Of a stretch of DNA of 34,711 nucleotides, positions 16,193 through 24,145 are shown in pieces (the first letter of the stretch is position 1; each line of letters starts with the position of its first letter). The DNA is from Pelagibacteraceae bacterium AG-390-A23. Its GTDB lineage: Bacteria; Pseudomonadota; Alphaproteobacteria; Pelagibacterales; Pelagibacteraceae. The translations under genes and the position numbers were made by a program. The notes beneath the pieces were generated by a model that saw only the letters and a program-made list of their open reading frames with translations, had not been told where the DNA came from and searched no databases. The DNA lies in the NCBI GenBank assembly GCA_003279775.1, contig QCGW01000001.1, positions 1 to 34,711 on the forward strand, read 5' to 3'.

Positions 16193-16795
16193 ATGAAAAT
16201 TTTTATATTAATAATATTTTTAATTTTTAATCTTCAATCATGGACTAGTGCTGATGATGTATCTGAGTTTGAAATAGAAGGTATTAGTATTGGAGATAGT
16301 TTATTAGAACATTTTAAAAAAATTAATATTGAAAAAGAGATTAAAAGCGAATTTTCTTTCAAGTACAAAAATAAATTTATTGGATTAGGTGTGGGTCAGA
16401 CAAATGAATTTCCCTTATTTAAAAAACTTGATCAATTTGATGAGCTTGGAATTACAATTAAAAATAATGATGAGAAATATTTAGTTCACGGATTAAGTGG
16501 GGAAATGTTATGCTTCAATAATATTGATAAATGCATGTTTATTAAAGATCAAATTATTAATGATCTTAAAAATACTTTTTCTGGAATAGAGGTTAATAGT
16601 TGGGAAGCAAAGCACAGAATGGATAAAACAGGAAAATCAATAGTATATGGAAATGATTTGCAACTAAATAATTACGATATAAGTTTATCAGTCTCAGTAT
16701 ATGATATGTCAGATGATGCATATAATGATAGTGTTAAATTATCAATTATGACAAATGAATTGAATAGTTTTATTAAGTTTGAGGCATACAAATAA
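16193..16795 (+). CDS. Tandem exported paralogue 7 (shifted cysteine)
   Basis: The product has 200 residues, with signal peptide MKIFILIIFL through SWTSA (20 residues). The mature start is DDVSEFEIEGISIGDSLL. This member has lost the second family cysteine (SVSVYDM where others have SCYDM) but has gained Cys107, seven residues before the conserved Cys114 (C-x6-C). It therefore still has exactly two. It has a DKTGKSIVY loop and ends FIKFEAYK. It starts 15 bases after paralogue 6 without its own promoter. Paralogue 8 shows the same cysteine rearrangement. Confidence 0.83.
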   Translation: MKIFILIIFLIFNLQSWTSADDVSEFEIEGISIGDSLLEHFKKINIEKEIKSEFSFKYKNKFIGLGVGQTNEFPLFKKLDQFDELGITIKNNDEKYLVHGLSGEMLCFNNIDKCMFIKDQIINDLKNTFSGIEVNSWEAKHRMDKTGKSIVYGNDLQLNNYDISLSVSVYDMSDDAYNDSVKLSIMTNELNSFIKFEAYK

Positions 16796-16850
16796 TCATA
16801 CTGGGGAGTCATAATCTCGTGCCTAGTGCTCTGATTTAAAAGTATAGTTT

Positions 16851-16910
16851 ACTAATTTTAAATATCTCAAAATATTGACACACATAGCTCTCAGTGAGAA
16901 GATGTTGAAT
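16851..16910 (+). promoter_or_regulatory. Array-type promoter for paralogue 8
   Basis: Upstream box ACTAATTTTAA at 16851-16861, -35 TTGACA at 16875-16880, a 17-base spacer ending CAGTGA, and -10 GAAGAT at 16898-16903. The ATG at 16911 lies 36 bases after the -35 start and 7 bases after the -10. Confidence 0.75.
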
Positions 16911-17498
16911 ATGAGAATATTTTTAACAGTTTTAATTTTTATCTTTAATATTCAATCCTGGGCAAAGGCTGATGATATTAGAGATTTTGAGATAGAAGGT
17001 ATAAGTATAGGGGATAGTTTATTAGATTTTTATAGTAAGAAAGAAATAAAACAAAATATTAATTTAAATTATTATAAAAATAAAAAATATACATCAGTTG
17101 AATTCTACAAAGATAAAAATTTTAAAACATATGATGGTGTTGAGTTTAATTTTTTAACTAACGATAAGAAATATATCATTGTGGCGATTGCGGGATTAAT
17201 TTTTTGTAGTAATGATTTTTCTAAATGTAAGAATTTAGAAAAACAGATTGATAATGATCTTTCTGATCAATTTGTAAATTTATATAAAAATTCATATGAA
17301 GGTTCTCATTCAGCTGATAAATCAGGAGAAAGCAAAATTTCACATAATTTATTTGAATATAAAAACGGAGACATGATAGTAATTGAGACGATTAATTGGT
17401 CAAAAAAGATTACAAAAAAAAAGCAGTGGACTGATAATATAAGTATATCTTTGAGAACCAGAGAATTTAATAAATTTCTTGGAATAGCTTTTGATTAA
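16911..17498 (+). CDS. Tandem exported paralogue 8 (shifted cysteine)
   Basis: Starting at the ATG at 16911, the product has 195 residues with the 20-residue signal peptide ending SWAKA. The TTG at 16875 is the -35 box. The mature start DDIRDFEIEGISIGDSLL matches the consensus exactly. As in paralogue 7, the cysteines are Cys99 and Cys106 (C-x6-C), and the usual second site reads IVIETINW without Cys. The loop ADKSGESKIS is present. The C-terminus FNKFLGIAFD lacks the EAY ending. A good intrinsic terminator follows, so this is a single-gene unit. Confidence 0.83.
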   Translation: MRIFLTVLIFIFNIQSWAKADDIRDFEIEGISIGDSLLDFYSKKEIKQNINLNYYKNKKYTSVEFYKDKNFKTYDGVEFNFLTNDKKYIIVAIAGLIFCSNDFSKCKNLEKQIDNDLSDQFVNLYKNSYEGSHSADKSGESKISHNLFEYKNGDMIVIETINWSKKITKKKQWTDNISISLRTREFNKFLGIAFD

Positions 17499-17505
17499 TA
17501 ACACA

Positions 17506-17537
17506 AGATCCTTATAATTCAGGATCTATTTCTTTTA
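17506..17537 (+). terminator. Intrinsic terminator after paralogue 8
   Basis: AGATCCT at 17506-17512 pairs perfectly with AGGATCT at 17521-17527 over an 8-base loop. It is followed by the T-rich ATTTCTTTTA. It begins 7 bases after the stop codon. Confidence 0.65.
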
Positions 17538-17554
17538 TCACTAGGATAATAAAC

Positions 17555-17612
17555 ATTAGTTTCAATTTTTAAAAATCTTGACTCACGTAATATACAGTGA
17601 AAATATATTTTT
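17555..17612 (+). promoter_or_regulatory. Array-type promoter for paralogue 9
   Basis: Upstream box ATTAGTTTCAA at 17555-17565, -35 TTGACT at 17578-17583, a 17-base spacer ending CAGTGA, and -10 AAATAT at 17601-17606. The ATG at 17613 is 35 bases after the -35 start. This copy is one base shorter both between the box and the -35 and between the -10 and the start. Confidence 0.75.
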
Positions 17613-18188
17613 ATGAGGATGTTAATAGCAATATTAGCTTTAATCTTTAGTTTTCTATCCTGGACTAAGGCGGATGATATTAGAGATTTTGAGATAGAGG
17701 GGTTAAGTATTGGCGATAGTTTGTTAAATTTTGCCTCCGAAAAAAAAATTAAATCTTCAATATCAAGTAATCAGTATACAAATGATAAATATATTATTTA
17801 TATGGCTGATAAATTTATAGATTTAATGAATTATGATTTTCTTGCAGCAACAGTAAAAAAAAATGATAATCGATATATTATCACAAGTTTAAAAGGGGCA
17901 ATTTTTTATAAAAATTTAGATGAATGTATAAAATTAAGATCAGAAATTAGAAATTTTATTGAGGAGATTATTATTTTTAATGATATAGAGGAAACATCTT
18001 ATGATAGTCAAGATGGCTTAGGTGTTATTCATGCCTTGCAAATGTACTTAAAACCATATCCTTCAGTTGAAGCAATAGTTTTAAATTGTAATGATTATTT
18101 TGAGAACTCTGGATACCAAAAGGATTTGTCAGTTAGTGTAAATCCAGAAGACTATGCATATTTTTTAATTAACGAAGCCTATAAATAA
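17613..18188 (+). CDS. Tandem exported paralogue 9
   Basis: The product has 191 residues, with signal peptide MRMLIAILAL through SWTKA (20 residues). The mature start is DDIRDFEIEGLSIGDSLL. Cys105 (DECIKL) and Cys159 (LNCNDYF) are in the usual places. The loop segment reads SQDGLGVIH, less like the DxTGxS consensus, and the strand that follows contains prolines (LKPYPS). It ends YFLINEAYK, a close match to the family end. It is flanked by its own promoter and by that of paralogue 10, so it is a single-gene unit. Function is unknown. Confidence 0.83.
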   Translation: MRMLIAILALIFSFLSWTKADDIRDFEIEGLSIGDSLLNFASEKKIKSSISSNQYTNDKYIIYMADKFIDLMNYDFLAATVKKNDNRYIITSLKGAIFYKNLDECIKLRSEIRNFIEEIIIFNDIEETSYDSQDGLGVIHALQMYLKPYPSVEAIVLNCNDYFENSGYQKDLSVSVNPEDYAYFLINEAYK

Positions 18189-18242
18189 TTGGTAATAGCA
18201 CAAATGAACAAGTGTCTAATTATTTAATCAAATGATCTATCG

Positions 18243-18302
18243 ATTAACTTCAACTATTATAAAATCTTGACTAATATTGTGTGCAGTGAGAAAATATTGT
18301 TT
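18243..18302 (+). promoter_or_regulatory. Array-type promoter for paralogue 10
   Basis: Upstream box ATTAACTTCAA at 18243-18253, -35 TTGACT at 18267-18272, a 17-base spacer ending CAGTGA, and -10 GAAAAT at 18290-18295. The start codon at 18303 is GTG, 36 bases after the -35 start. Confidence 0.75.
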
Positions 18303-18893
18303 GTGAGGATATTTTTATTATTATTAGTTTTAATCTTTAGCGTCCAATCCTGGACTAGGGCCGACGATATTCGTGATTTTGAGATAGAGGGATTTAGTGT
18401 TGGAGAAAGCTTACTTAAATATTCAGATCAAAAAGAAATTATTCAAAAAATAAGTCATAAAACATCTTTTCACTATCCAAATAGTAAATTCGTTTCAATT
18501 AATTATACAAGAGAAAATTTGAATATATTTGACTCACTTGGTTTTGTTCTTAAAAAAGATGATCCAAAATTTATAATTTATGCAGTTGAGGCAACAATTT
18601 ATTTTTTGGAAAATAAAATTGACAGATGTTATGAAAAACAACAACAAATTGAAAATGATCTAAAAAAATTTTTTGGAAATAAAGTAAAAATAGAAACTTA
18701 TGACCTAAAATATGTTGGTGACAAAACTGGCAATAGTAAATCAAGATACGTAGATTTTGATTTTAAAGATAAATCGAATAGTAGAATAATATGCTACGAC
18801 TTAAGTGATGAAATTAATCAGAACAATCCTGATCAATTATATTTAGTCGCTAATTCTAGAGAGTTTATGATTTTTTTAAATCAAAATATGTAA
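18303..18893 (+). CDS. Tandem exported paralogue 10 (GTG start)
   Basis: The GTG start at 18303 gives 196 residues and the family's 20-residue signal peptide, ending SWTRA. The alternative TTG at 18267 is the -35 box. The mature start is DDIRDFEIEGFSVGESLL, slightly diverged. Cys109 (DRCYEK) and Cys164 (IICYDL) are the pair, and GDKTGNSKS is the loop. The end (FMIFLNQNM) lacks EAY. It is the last member and meets the sarcosine oxidase operon tail to tail with a one-base gap. Having GTG right at the expected transcript start fits leaderless translation less well than ATG, so expression may be lower. Confidence 0.8.
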   Translation: MRIFLLLLVLIFSVQSWTRADDIRDFEIEGFSVGESLLKYSDQKEIIQKISHKTSFHYPNSKFVSINYTRENLNIFDSLGFVLKKDDPKFIIYAVEATIYFLENKIDRCYEKQQQIENDLKKFFGNKVKIETYDLKYVGDKTGNSKSRYVDFDFKDKSNSRIICYDLSDEINQNNPDQLYLVANSREFMIFLNQNM

Positions 18894-18894
18894 T

Positions 18895-19458
18895 TTATAA
18901 TCTTGAAGTACAATCTTCAATCCAATTGTACAAATGCTCAGCAAAAGATCTTCTAACAAATAGATTTACAAAATTTTCATCTTTATGGTGTAGAATTACA
19001 TCTACATGATTTAAAACTGTCTGAACTGTTGATCCTTTCTTTTCTTTGAATTCATTAAAATTAAAAGGACATCCTGCTGAAAAAATTTCATAGATATTTT
19101 TGCCTTTAAGCTCTAATTGAACAAATTGATCTGTCACATCTACAACAGCACCTAAATTTGTTTTTGATATACTATTAAATAACATTTCAAGTAGTTCGTA
19201 TTTGTCGGTATCTTTACTTACAAACTCATTAGAAACTATCATCCATTCATCCGGGCTAAGCCATATTGCTATTAATTTATCACTTGTTGTTGAAGTGTTT
19301 GCCTCTGTTGGTAAGATCATATTAAGATTTTTACCAATATTTGTTAAAAACTCTCTTTTTTTTCCTCTTACATTAATTTTTATTACCGGAGAGATTTCTT
19401 TTACAGAAACACTCTCTTGATTAATTTCATTTTTTATAACTGGATTATAGTTAAACAT
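18895..19458 (-). CDS. soxG: Sarcosine oxidase gamma subunit
   Basis: The 187-residue product matches SoxG, the smaller glycine-cleavage-T-like subunit of heterotetrameric sarcosine oxidase. It has IAIWLSPDEWMIVS (the conserved W-L-x-P-D-E-W), AVVDVTDQFVQLELKG and FNVLRRSFAEHL-like sequence near the end (LFVRRSFAEHLYNWI). The enzyme oxidatively demethylates sarcosine to glycine, passing the one-carbon unit to tetrahydrofolate or releasing formaldehyde, with hydrogen peroxide formed. It is the last gene of soxBDAG and its start overlaps the end of soxA by 8 bases. Confidence 0.9.
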   Translation of the reverse strand: MFNYNPVIKNEINQESVSVKEISPVIKINVRGKKREFLTNIGKNLNMILPTEANTSTTSDKLIAIWLSPDEWMIVSNEFVSKDTDKYELLEMLFNSISKTNLGAVVDVTDQFVQLELKGKNIYEIFSAGCPFNFNEFKEKKGSTVQTVLNHVDVILHHKDENFVNLFVRRSFAEHLYNWIEDCTSRL

Positions 19459-22456
19459 TTAACCTCTTATTTTTCTCATCATAAAATACTGGATTTGCGA
19501 CAGTGACATTAATATTTTTATTTTCCATGGGCACAAAAAGTTTTTTTCCCATCATATCTTTTCCACCTCTAACGACTGCAAGTGCAATTGATTTGTTTAG
19601 ATTAGGACTGAAATAACTTGATGTTACATGTCCAAGCATTTCAACTGGATTTTGATTTAACTCTGAAACTATTTGTGCTCCTTCTTCTAAAACTATATTT
19701 GGATCATCTGTTAACAATCCAACTAATTGCTTTCTATCTTCTCTCATTGTATCAGATCTATAAAGAGATCTTTTCCCTATGAAATCATATTTCTTCTTAC
19801 TGACTATCCAATCCATTTGAAGATCGATAGGGGTCATTGTTCCGTCAGTATCTTGACCTACAATGATGAAACCTTTTTCTGCTCTTAATAAGTGCATTGT
19901 TTCAGTTCCATAAGGCGTAATGTTAAACTCTTGACCTGCTTCCATGCATTTTTCCCATAAATCTTTTCCATAAGATGCTTGAACATTTATTTCGTAGCTG
20001 TGTTCTCCTGTAAAACTAATTCTCATTATTCTGCATTGAACATTACCGATTTTCGCTTCTTTGAATGACATATGAGGAAAATTTTCATCTGATAAATCTA
20101 AATCAGGAATTATTTTTTTAAGAATTTTTTTACTATTAGGTCCACATAAACTCGCTGTAGCGTAATGATCTGTTACAGAGGTTAAGTAAACATCAAGTTC
20201 AGGCCATTCTGTTTGAAGATAATCTTCAAGTTTACCTAAAACATTAGCAGCACCACCAGTTGTTGTGGTCATGATGTAATGATTTTCACCTAATCTTGTT
20301 GTAACTCCATCATCATAAACCATTCCATCCTCGTTTAGCATTAGGCCATATCTACATTTTCCTATAGCTAATTTTGACCAAGCATTTGTATAAACTCTAT
20401 TTAAAAATTCAGAAGCATCACTTCCTTGAATATCAATTTTACCAAGAGTAGAGGCATCTAGTATACCAGCACTTTCTCTTGCAGCTTTACTTTCTCTTTG
20501 AACCGCTTGATGCATTGTCTCTCCGTTAATAGGGTAGTACCAAGCTCTCTTCCATTGACCGACATTTTCAAATTCAGCTTTATTTTTAACATGCCAATCA
20601 TTCATTGGCGTTCTTCTAAAAATATCAAAAAACTTTCCAACATTTCGACCTACAATAGTTCCAAATGTTAATGGTGTGTAAGGAGGTCTAAATGTAGTAG
20701 TTCCTAATTCTCCCATTTTAACACCAGCTGTATCTGCAATTATTCCCAATGCATGCATATTTCCTAGTTTACCTTGATCAGTACCCATTCCAGTAGTCGT
20801 GTATCTTTTTACATGCTCAATAGATCTAAAACCTTCTCTTAATGCTAATTTGATATCTTTAGCTGTTGCATCATTTTGATAATCCACAAATGGTTTAGTT
20901 TTACCTAAAGGTTTATCAGAAGGAAGTAACCAAATATTTCTTTTTGAATTTTCCTGATCGATCTCAACTTTAATATTATCTAAATCTGTTTCTTTAATAT
21001 TTAGATTATCTTTAAGCTTTTGATTTAAATTTTTAACGATTTCGTCAATTTTAAAATCTCCACCACAAGATCCTACACTCATTTGTTCGGATGTATTCTG
21101 ATTTGGTAAGAAAATTTGTTTTTCCTCATCAAACTTTAGTTTACTACCTGATTGTGTGTATAAATGTACAGCAGGTGTCCAACCACCAGCAACTCCCAAG
21201 CAATCACATGAAATAAAAATTTTACTTCCAGTCACTGAAGTACCATCATTAGATAGTTTCATGATTGAAATACCATTTAATCTTTTGTATCCAGCAGTAT
21301 CAACAATCGTATGTGACCAATAAACTTTAATACCTGCTTCTTTGACTTTTTTAACAATTTTACTTTCAGATTGTTCTCTTATATCAATAATTGCCTCAAC
21401 ATTTATACCTTTGTTATATAGAGACAAAGCACTTTCATAAGCACTATCATTATTAGTAAAAAATACATTTTTACTACCACAAGCAACACCATAAAATTCA
21501 CTATATTTTTTAATAGCAGATGAAAGCATTATTCCTGGTCTATCATTATTATTAAATATCAAGGGTCTTTCTAAAGCACCTGTAGCCAAAATAACTTTCC
21601 TAGCTCTAATTTTCAGAAGTCTTTGTCTAATTTTATTTTTTTTATCTTTTGCCTCTAAATGATCAGTTAGATTTTCTCTAGCCAAAAGATAATTATATTG
21701 ATGATAAGCAGCTACACTTGTTCTAGTTTTTATTTCAAGATTTTTAATATTTTTAAGTTCCTTTATTTCTTTTTTTAACCATTCAGAAGGAGTTTTATTA
21801 TCAATTTTGTTAAATTCGTTATTTTCAAAAATAGTTGAGCCACCAAGTTCATTTTTTTCATCAACTAACAACGTTTTAAAATTATTTTTAGCTGCATTTT
21901 TTGCTGCTAATATTCCAGATATACCTGCACCTACAACCAATACATCACAGTGAATATTTCGGTGGTCATAAATGTCAGGGTCACTTGATGATGGTGATTT
22001 TCCTAAACCGGCTGAGTGTCGTATGAAAAATTCATATTTCTCCCAGAAACTAGCAGGCCACATAAATGTTTTGTAATAAAAACCTGCTGGAAAAAAAGGG
22101 GAGAGAAAATTGTTTATTCCACCAATATCAAATTCCACACTTGGCCAACAATTTTGACTGGATGCATCTAGACCCTCGTAAATCTCGACTTCTGTTGCTC
22201 TAACATTAGGTTCTGTTCTGTTTGTACCAGGATTTACTTGAACTATAGCATTTGGTTCTTCAGAACCAGACGTCATAATTCCTCTTGGTCTATGATATTT
22301 AAAACTTCTTCCTACTAAATGAACATTATTTGCAAGTAATGCTGAAGCTAATGTATCACCTTTAAAGCCATGATAAGTTCTGCCATTGAATTTAAAAGAA
22401 ATTCTATTAGTTTCATCAATATACTCGCTTGATTTTACTCTTAAGTTTTTAGTCAT
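19451..22456 (-). CDS. soxA: Sarcosine oxidase alpha subunit
   Basis: The ATG at 22456, two bases below the soxD stop, gives 1001 residues, the family's usual length. A GTG eight codons earlier, inside soxD, is less likely. The N-terminal domain has FNGRTYHGFKGDTLASALLA and PRGIMTSGSEEPNA, typical of the Fer2-like part. A dinucleotide-binding motif (VLVVGAGISGILAA) begins near residue 172. The C-terminal 380 residues are a glycine-cleavage-T-like tetrahydrofolate domain (RYGLMLNEDGMVYDDGVTTR, then ISFTGEHSYEINV). This subunit holds NAD and tetrahydrofolate sites in known enzymes. In SAR11-like bacteria the pathway feeds glycine, a common growth requirement, from betaine-derived sarcosine. That link is from established knowledge. 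Confidence 0.95.
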   Translation of the reverse strand: MTKNLRVKSSEYIDETNRISFKFNGRTYHGFKGDTLASALLANNVHLVGRSFKYHRPRGIMTSGSEEPNAIVQVNPGTNRTEPNVRATEVEIYEGLDASSQNCWPSVEFDIGGINNFLSPFFPAGFYYKTFMWPASFWEKYEFFIRHSAGLGKSPSSSDPDIYDHRNIHCDVLVVGAGISGILAAKNAAKNNFKTLLVDEKNELGGSTIFENNEFNKIDNKTPSEWLKKEIKELKNIKNLEIKTRTSVAAYHQYNYLLARENLTDHLEAKDKKNKIRQRLLKIRARKVILATGALERPLIFNNNDRPGIMLSSAIKKYSEFYGVACGSKNVFFTNNDSAYESALSLYNKGINVEAIIDIREQSESKIVKKVKEAGIKVYWSHTIVDTAGYKRLNGISIMKLSNDGTSVTGSKIFISCDCLGVAGGWTPAVHLYTQSGSKLKFDEEKQIFLPNQNTSEQMSVGSCGGDFKIDEIVKNLNQKLKDNLNIKETDLDNIKVEIDQENSKRNIWLLPSDKPLGKTKPFVDYQNDATAKDIKLALREGFRSIEHVKRYTTTGMGTDQGKLGNMHALGIIADTAGVKMGELGTTTFRPPYTPLTFGTIVGRNVGKFFDIFRRTPMNDWHVKNKAEFENVGQWKRAWYYPINGETMHQAVQRESKAARESAGILDASTLGKIDIQGSDASEFLNRVYTNAWSKLAIGKCRYGLMLNEDGMVYDDGVTTRLGENHYIMTTTTGGAANVLGKLEDYLQTEWPELDVYLTSVTDHYATASLCGPNSKKILKKIIPDLDLSDENFPHMSFKEAKIGNVQCRIMRISFTGEHSYEINVQASYGKDLWEKCMEAGQEFNITPYGTETMHLLRAEKGFIIVGQDTDGTMTPIDLQMDWIVSKKKYDFIGKRSLYRSDTMREDRKQLVGLLTDDPNIVLEEGAQIVSELNQNPVEMLGHVTSSYFSPNLNKSIALAVVRGGKDMMGKKLFVPMENKNINVTVANPVFYDEKNKRLNV

Positions 22457-22457
22457 T

Positions 22458-22733
22458 TTATTGAGAAGGTGGTTTTTCACCCATTTTGTAAATTGCTTTT
22501 ATTTCATCGTTAGATGTATCTCTAATCATATTAAACCACTTACGACAACCATGACTATGGTTCCATCTTTCAAATTGAACGCCCTTAATATTTTTTCTCA
22601 TAAATAAATATTCTGCCCATTCATCATCACTTAATTCTGTTGGTTGCTTAGGTCTTTCTATATGAGCTTCACCACCAGCCTTAAATTCTTGCTGATCTCT
22701 TTCTCCGCAGTATGGACAGTTTATTAAAAACAT
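22458..22733 (-). CDS. soxD: Sarcosine oxidase delta subunit
   Basis: The 91-residue product is the zinc-binding small subunit. The presumed zinc ligands are Cys6 and Cys9 (CPYCGERDQQEF), His59 and Cys63 (WNHSHGCRKWF), in the same order as in characterised SoxD. The sequence GGEAHIERP and LSDDEWAEYLFMRKN are highly typical. It has no catalytic role of its own and supports assembly of the heterotetramer. Its ATG shares one base with the soxB stop, and soxA follows at once. Confidence 0.95.
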   Translation of the reverse strand: MFLINCPYCGERDQQEFKAGGEAHIERPKQPTELSDDEWAEYLFMRKNIKGVQFERWNHSHGCRKWFNMIRDTSNDEIKAIYKMGEKPPSQ

Positions 22734-23986
22734 TAATGAGCAACCGCTGCAGCACCATGCTCATCAACAAGGTCACCGCTTACAAATCTATTTAAATTAA
22801 ATGCAGCATTAAGTTTGTGAGGTTCATCGTTTGCAATAGTATGAGCAAATAAATCTCCAGATCCAGGAGTTGCTTTAAATCCTCCAGTACCCCAACCACA
22901 ATTAAAGTATAATCCTTTAATTGAAGTTTTACTTAAAATTGGACTAGCGTCAGGACAAATATCTACTATTCCTCCCCATTGTCTTAACATTCTCATTCTA
23001 CTGAAAATTGGATATAATTCTAAAATAGCATTTAATGTTCCTTCAACTATTTGATGACTACCTTTTTGAGTATAAGAAACATAATCATCCGTTCCAGCAC
23101 CAATGACCAATTCTCCTTTGTCAGATTGACTGACATAAGCATGCACTGCGTTAGACATTACAACTGTATCAATAATTGGTTTCACAGGTTCAGAAACTAA
23201 AGCCTGTAAAGGTTTACTTTCAAGTGGAAGTCTTAGACCAGCCATATTAGCTATTACACTAGAATGACCAGCTGCAACTACACCAACTTTCTTAGTTTTA
23301 ATAAATCCTTTAGTTGTTTCTATTCCTTCAACACTATCTCCATTTCTTTTTATTCCTTTAACTTCACAATTTTGAATTATATCAACACCCATTGCGTCGG
23401 CTCCTCTAGCATATCCCCAAGCAACAGCATCATGTCTTGCTGTACCAGCTCTTCGTTGTAAAGTTCCTCCTAAAACAGGATATCTAATATCTGGTGATGT
23501 ATTTATAATTGGACAAAACTTTTTTACCTCTTCGGTACTTAAGTAAACTGCATCAATTCCATTTAGTCTATTTGCGTGTGTTCGTCTTTTTAAATCTCTA
23601 ACATCTTGTAAATTATGCGCTAGGTTCATTACACCTCTTTGACTAAACATTACATTGTAGTTAAGTTCTTGAGATAAACCTTCCCAAATTTTTAATGCAT
23701 GATCATATAAACCTGCACTGGCGTCCCATAAATAATTTGATCTAATAATAGTAGTATTCCGTCCAGTATTTCCTCCACCAATCCAACCTTTTTCCACTAC
23801 AGCAATATTATTCATCTTGTGTTTTTTTGCTAAATAGTAGGCTGTTGCTAATCCGTGGCCACCACCACCAACAATAACTGCATCGTACTCTTTTTTAGGA
23901 GCAGGATCTTTCCACGCTCTTTGCCAATTTTCATGATATGAAAGAGCATTTTTGATTAACGAAAATACTGAGTACTTATTTCTCAT
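22733..23986 (-). CDS. soxB: Sarcosine oxidase beta subunit
   Basis: The 417-residue product is the FAD-containing catalytic subunit. Near the N-terminus, [17 protein letters not shown] (about 37-53) is the dinucleotide-binding fold, followed by [35 protein letters not shown] contains His185, the likely covalent FMN attachment site by comparison with known Sox[18 protein letters not shown] is the C-terminal FAD motif. It is the first gene of soxBDAG. The upstream gap to the tRNA gene (23987-24053) is only 67 bases and shows no structure I can assign as a riboswitch. Confidence 0.95.
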   Translation of the reverse strand: MRNKYSVFSLIKNALSYHENWQRAWKDPAPKKEYDAVIVGGGGHGLATAYYLAKKHKMNNIAVVEKGWIGGGNTGRNTTIIRSNYLWDASAGLYDHALKIWEGLSQELNYNVMFSQRGVMNLAHNLQDVRDLKRRTHANRLNGIDAVYLSTEEVKKFCPIINTSPDIRYPVLGGTLQRRAGTARHDAVAWGYARGADAMGVDIIQNCEVKGIKRNGDSVEGIETTKGFIKTKKVGVVAAGHSSVIANMAGLRLPLESKPLQALVSEPVKPIIDTVVMSNAVHAYVSQSDKGELVIGAGTDDYVSYTQKGSHQIVEGTLNAILELYPIFSRMRMLRQWGGIVDICPDASPILSKTSIKGLYFNCGWGTGGFKATPGSGDLFAHTIANDEPHKLNAAFNLNRFVSGDLVDEHGAAAVAH

Positions 23987-24053
23987 AATAATTGAATAAT
24001 TACTTTATATATATTGAATTTTCAATACAATCGCTTAATACACAATGTCATAC

Positions 24054-24145
24054 GGAAGAGTGGGTGAGAGGCTGAAACCAGTCGTTTGCTAAATGACCGT
24101 GCGAGGAAACTTGTACCGAGGGTTCGAATCCCTCCTCTTCCGCCA
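24054..24145 (+). tRNA. tRNA-Ser(GCU)
   Basis: The acceptor arms GGAAGAG (24054-24060) and CTCTTCC (24135-24141) pair fully, and discriminator G and an encoded CCA follow. The anticodon loop TTGCTAA gives anticodon GCT, reading AGC and AGU serine codons. A long variable arm (CGTGCGAGG...) as expected for class II serine tRNA lies before the T-arm GAGGGTTCGAATCCCTC. The CCA end directly touches the stop codon of the convergent slt gene. Confidence 0.95.

Noticed and set aside
12284-18893. Array proteins as BamE/SmpA-like lipoproteins because of the GxSIGDSLL motif
   Set aside because: They lack a lipobox, the motif likeness is short, and the bodies are longer than BamE. I left the fold unnamed.
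12284-18893. CRISPR-like or insertion-sequence origin of the repeats
   Set aside because: Repeat units are whole genes with promoters, of unequal spacing, without short identical repeats, terminal inverted repeats or a transposase.
22457-22480. GTG start for soxA eight codons upstream, inside soxD
   Set aside because: The ATG at 22456 follows the soxD stop directly and gives the usual SoxA N-terminus and length.
23987-24053. Riboswitch upstream of soxB
   Set aside because: The gap is only 67 bases and shows no glycine-riboswitch-like conserved cores or paired stems by eye.
24054-24145. tRNA-Ser as an attachment site for an integrated element
   Set aside because: No integrase and no second copy of the tRNA 3' end were seen, and both flanks are core genes.
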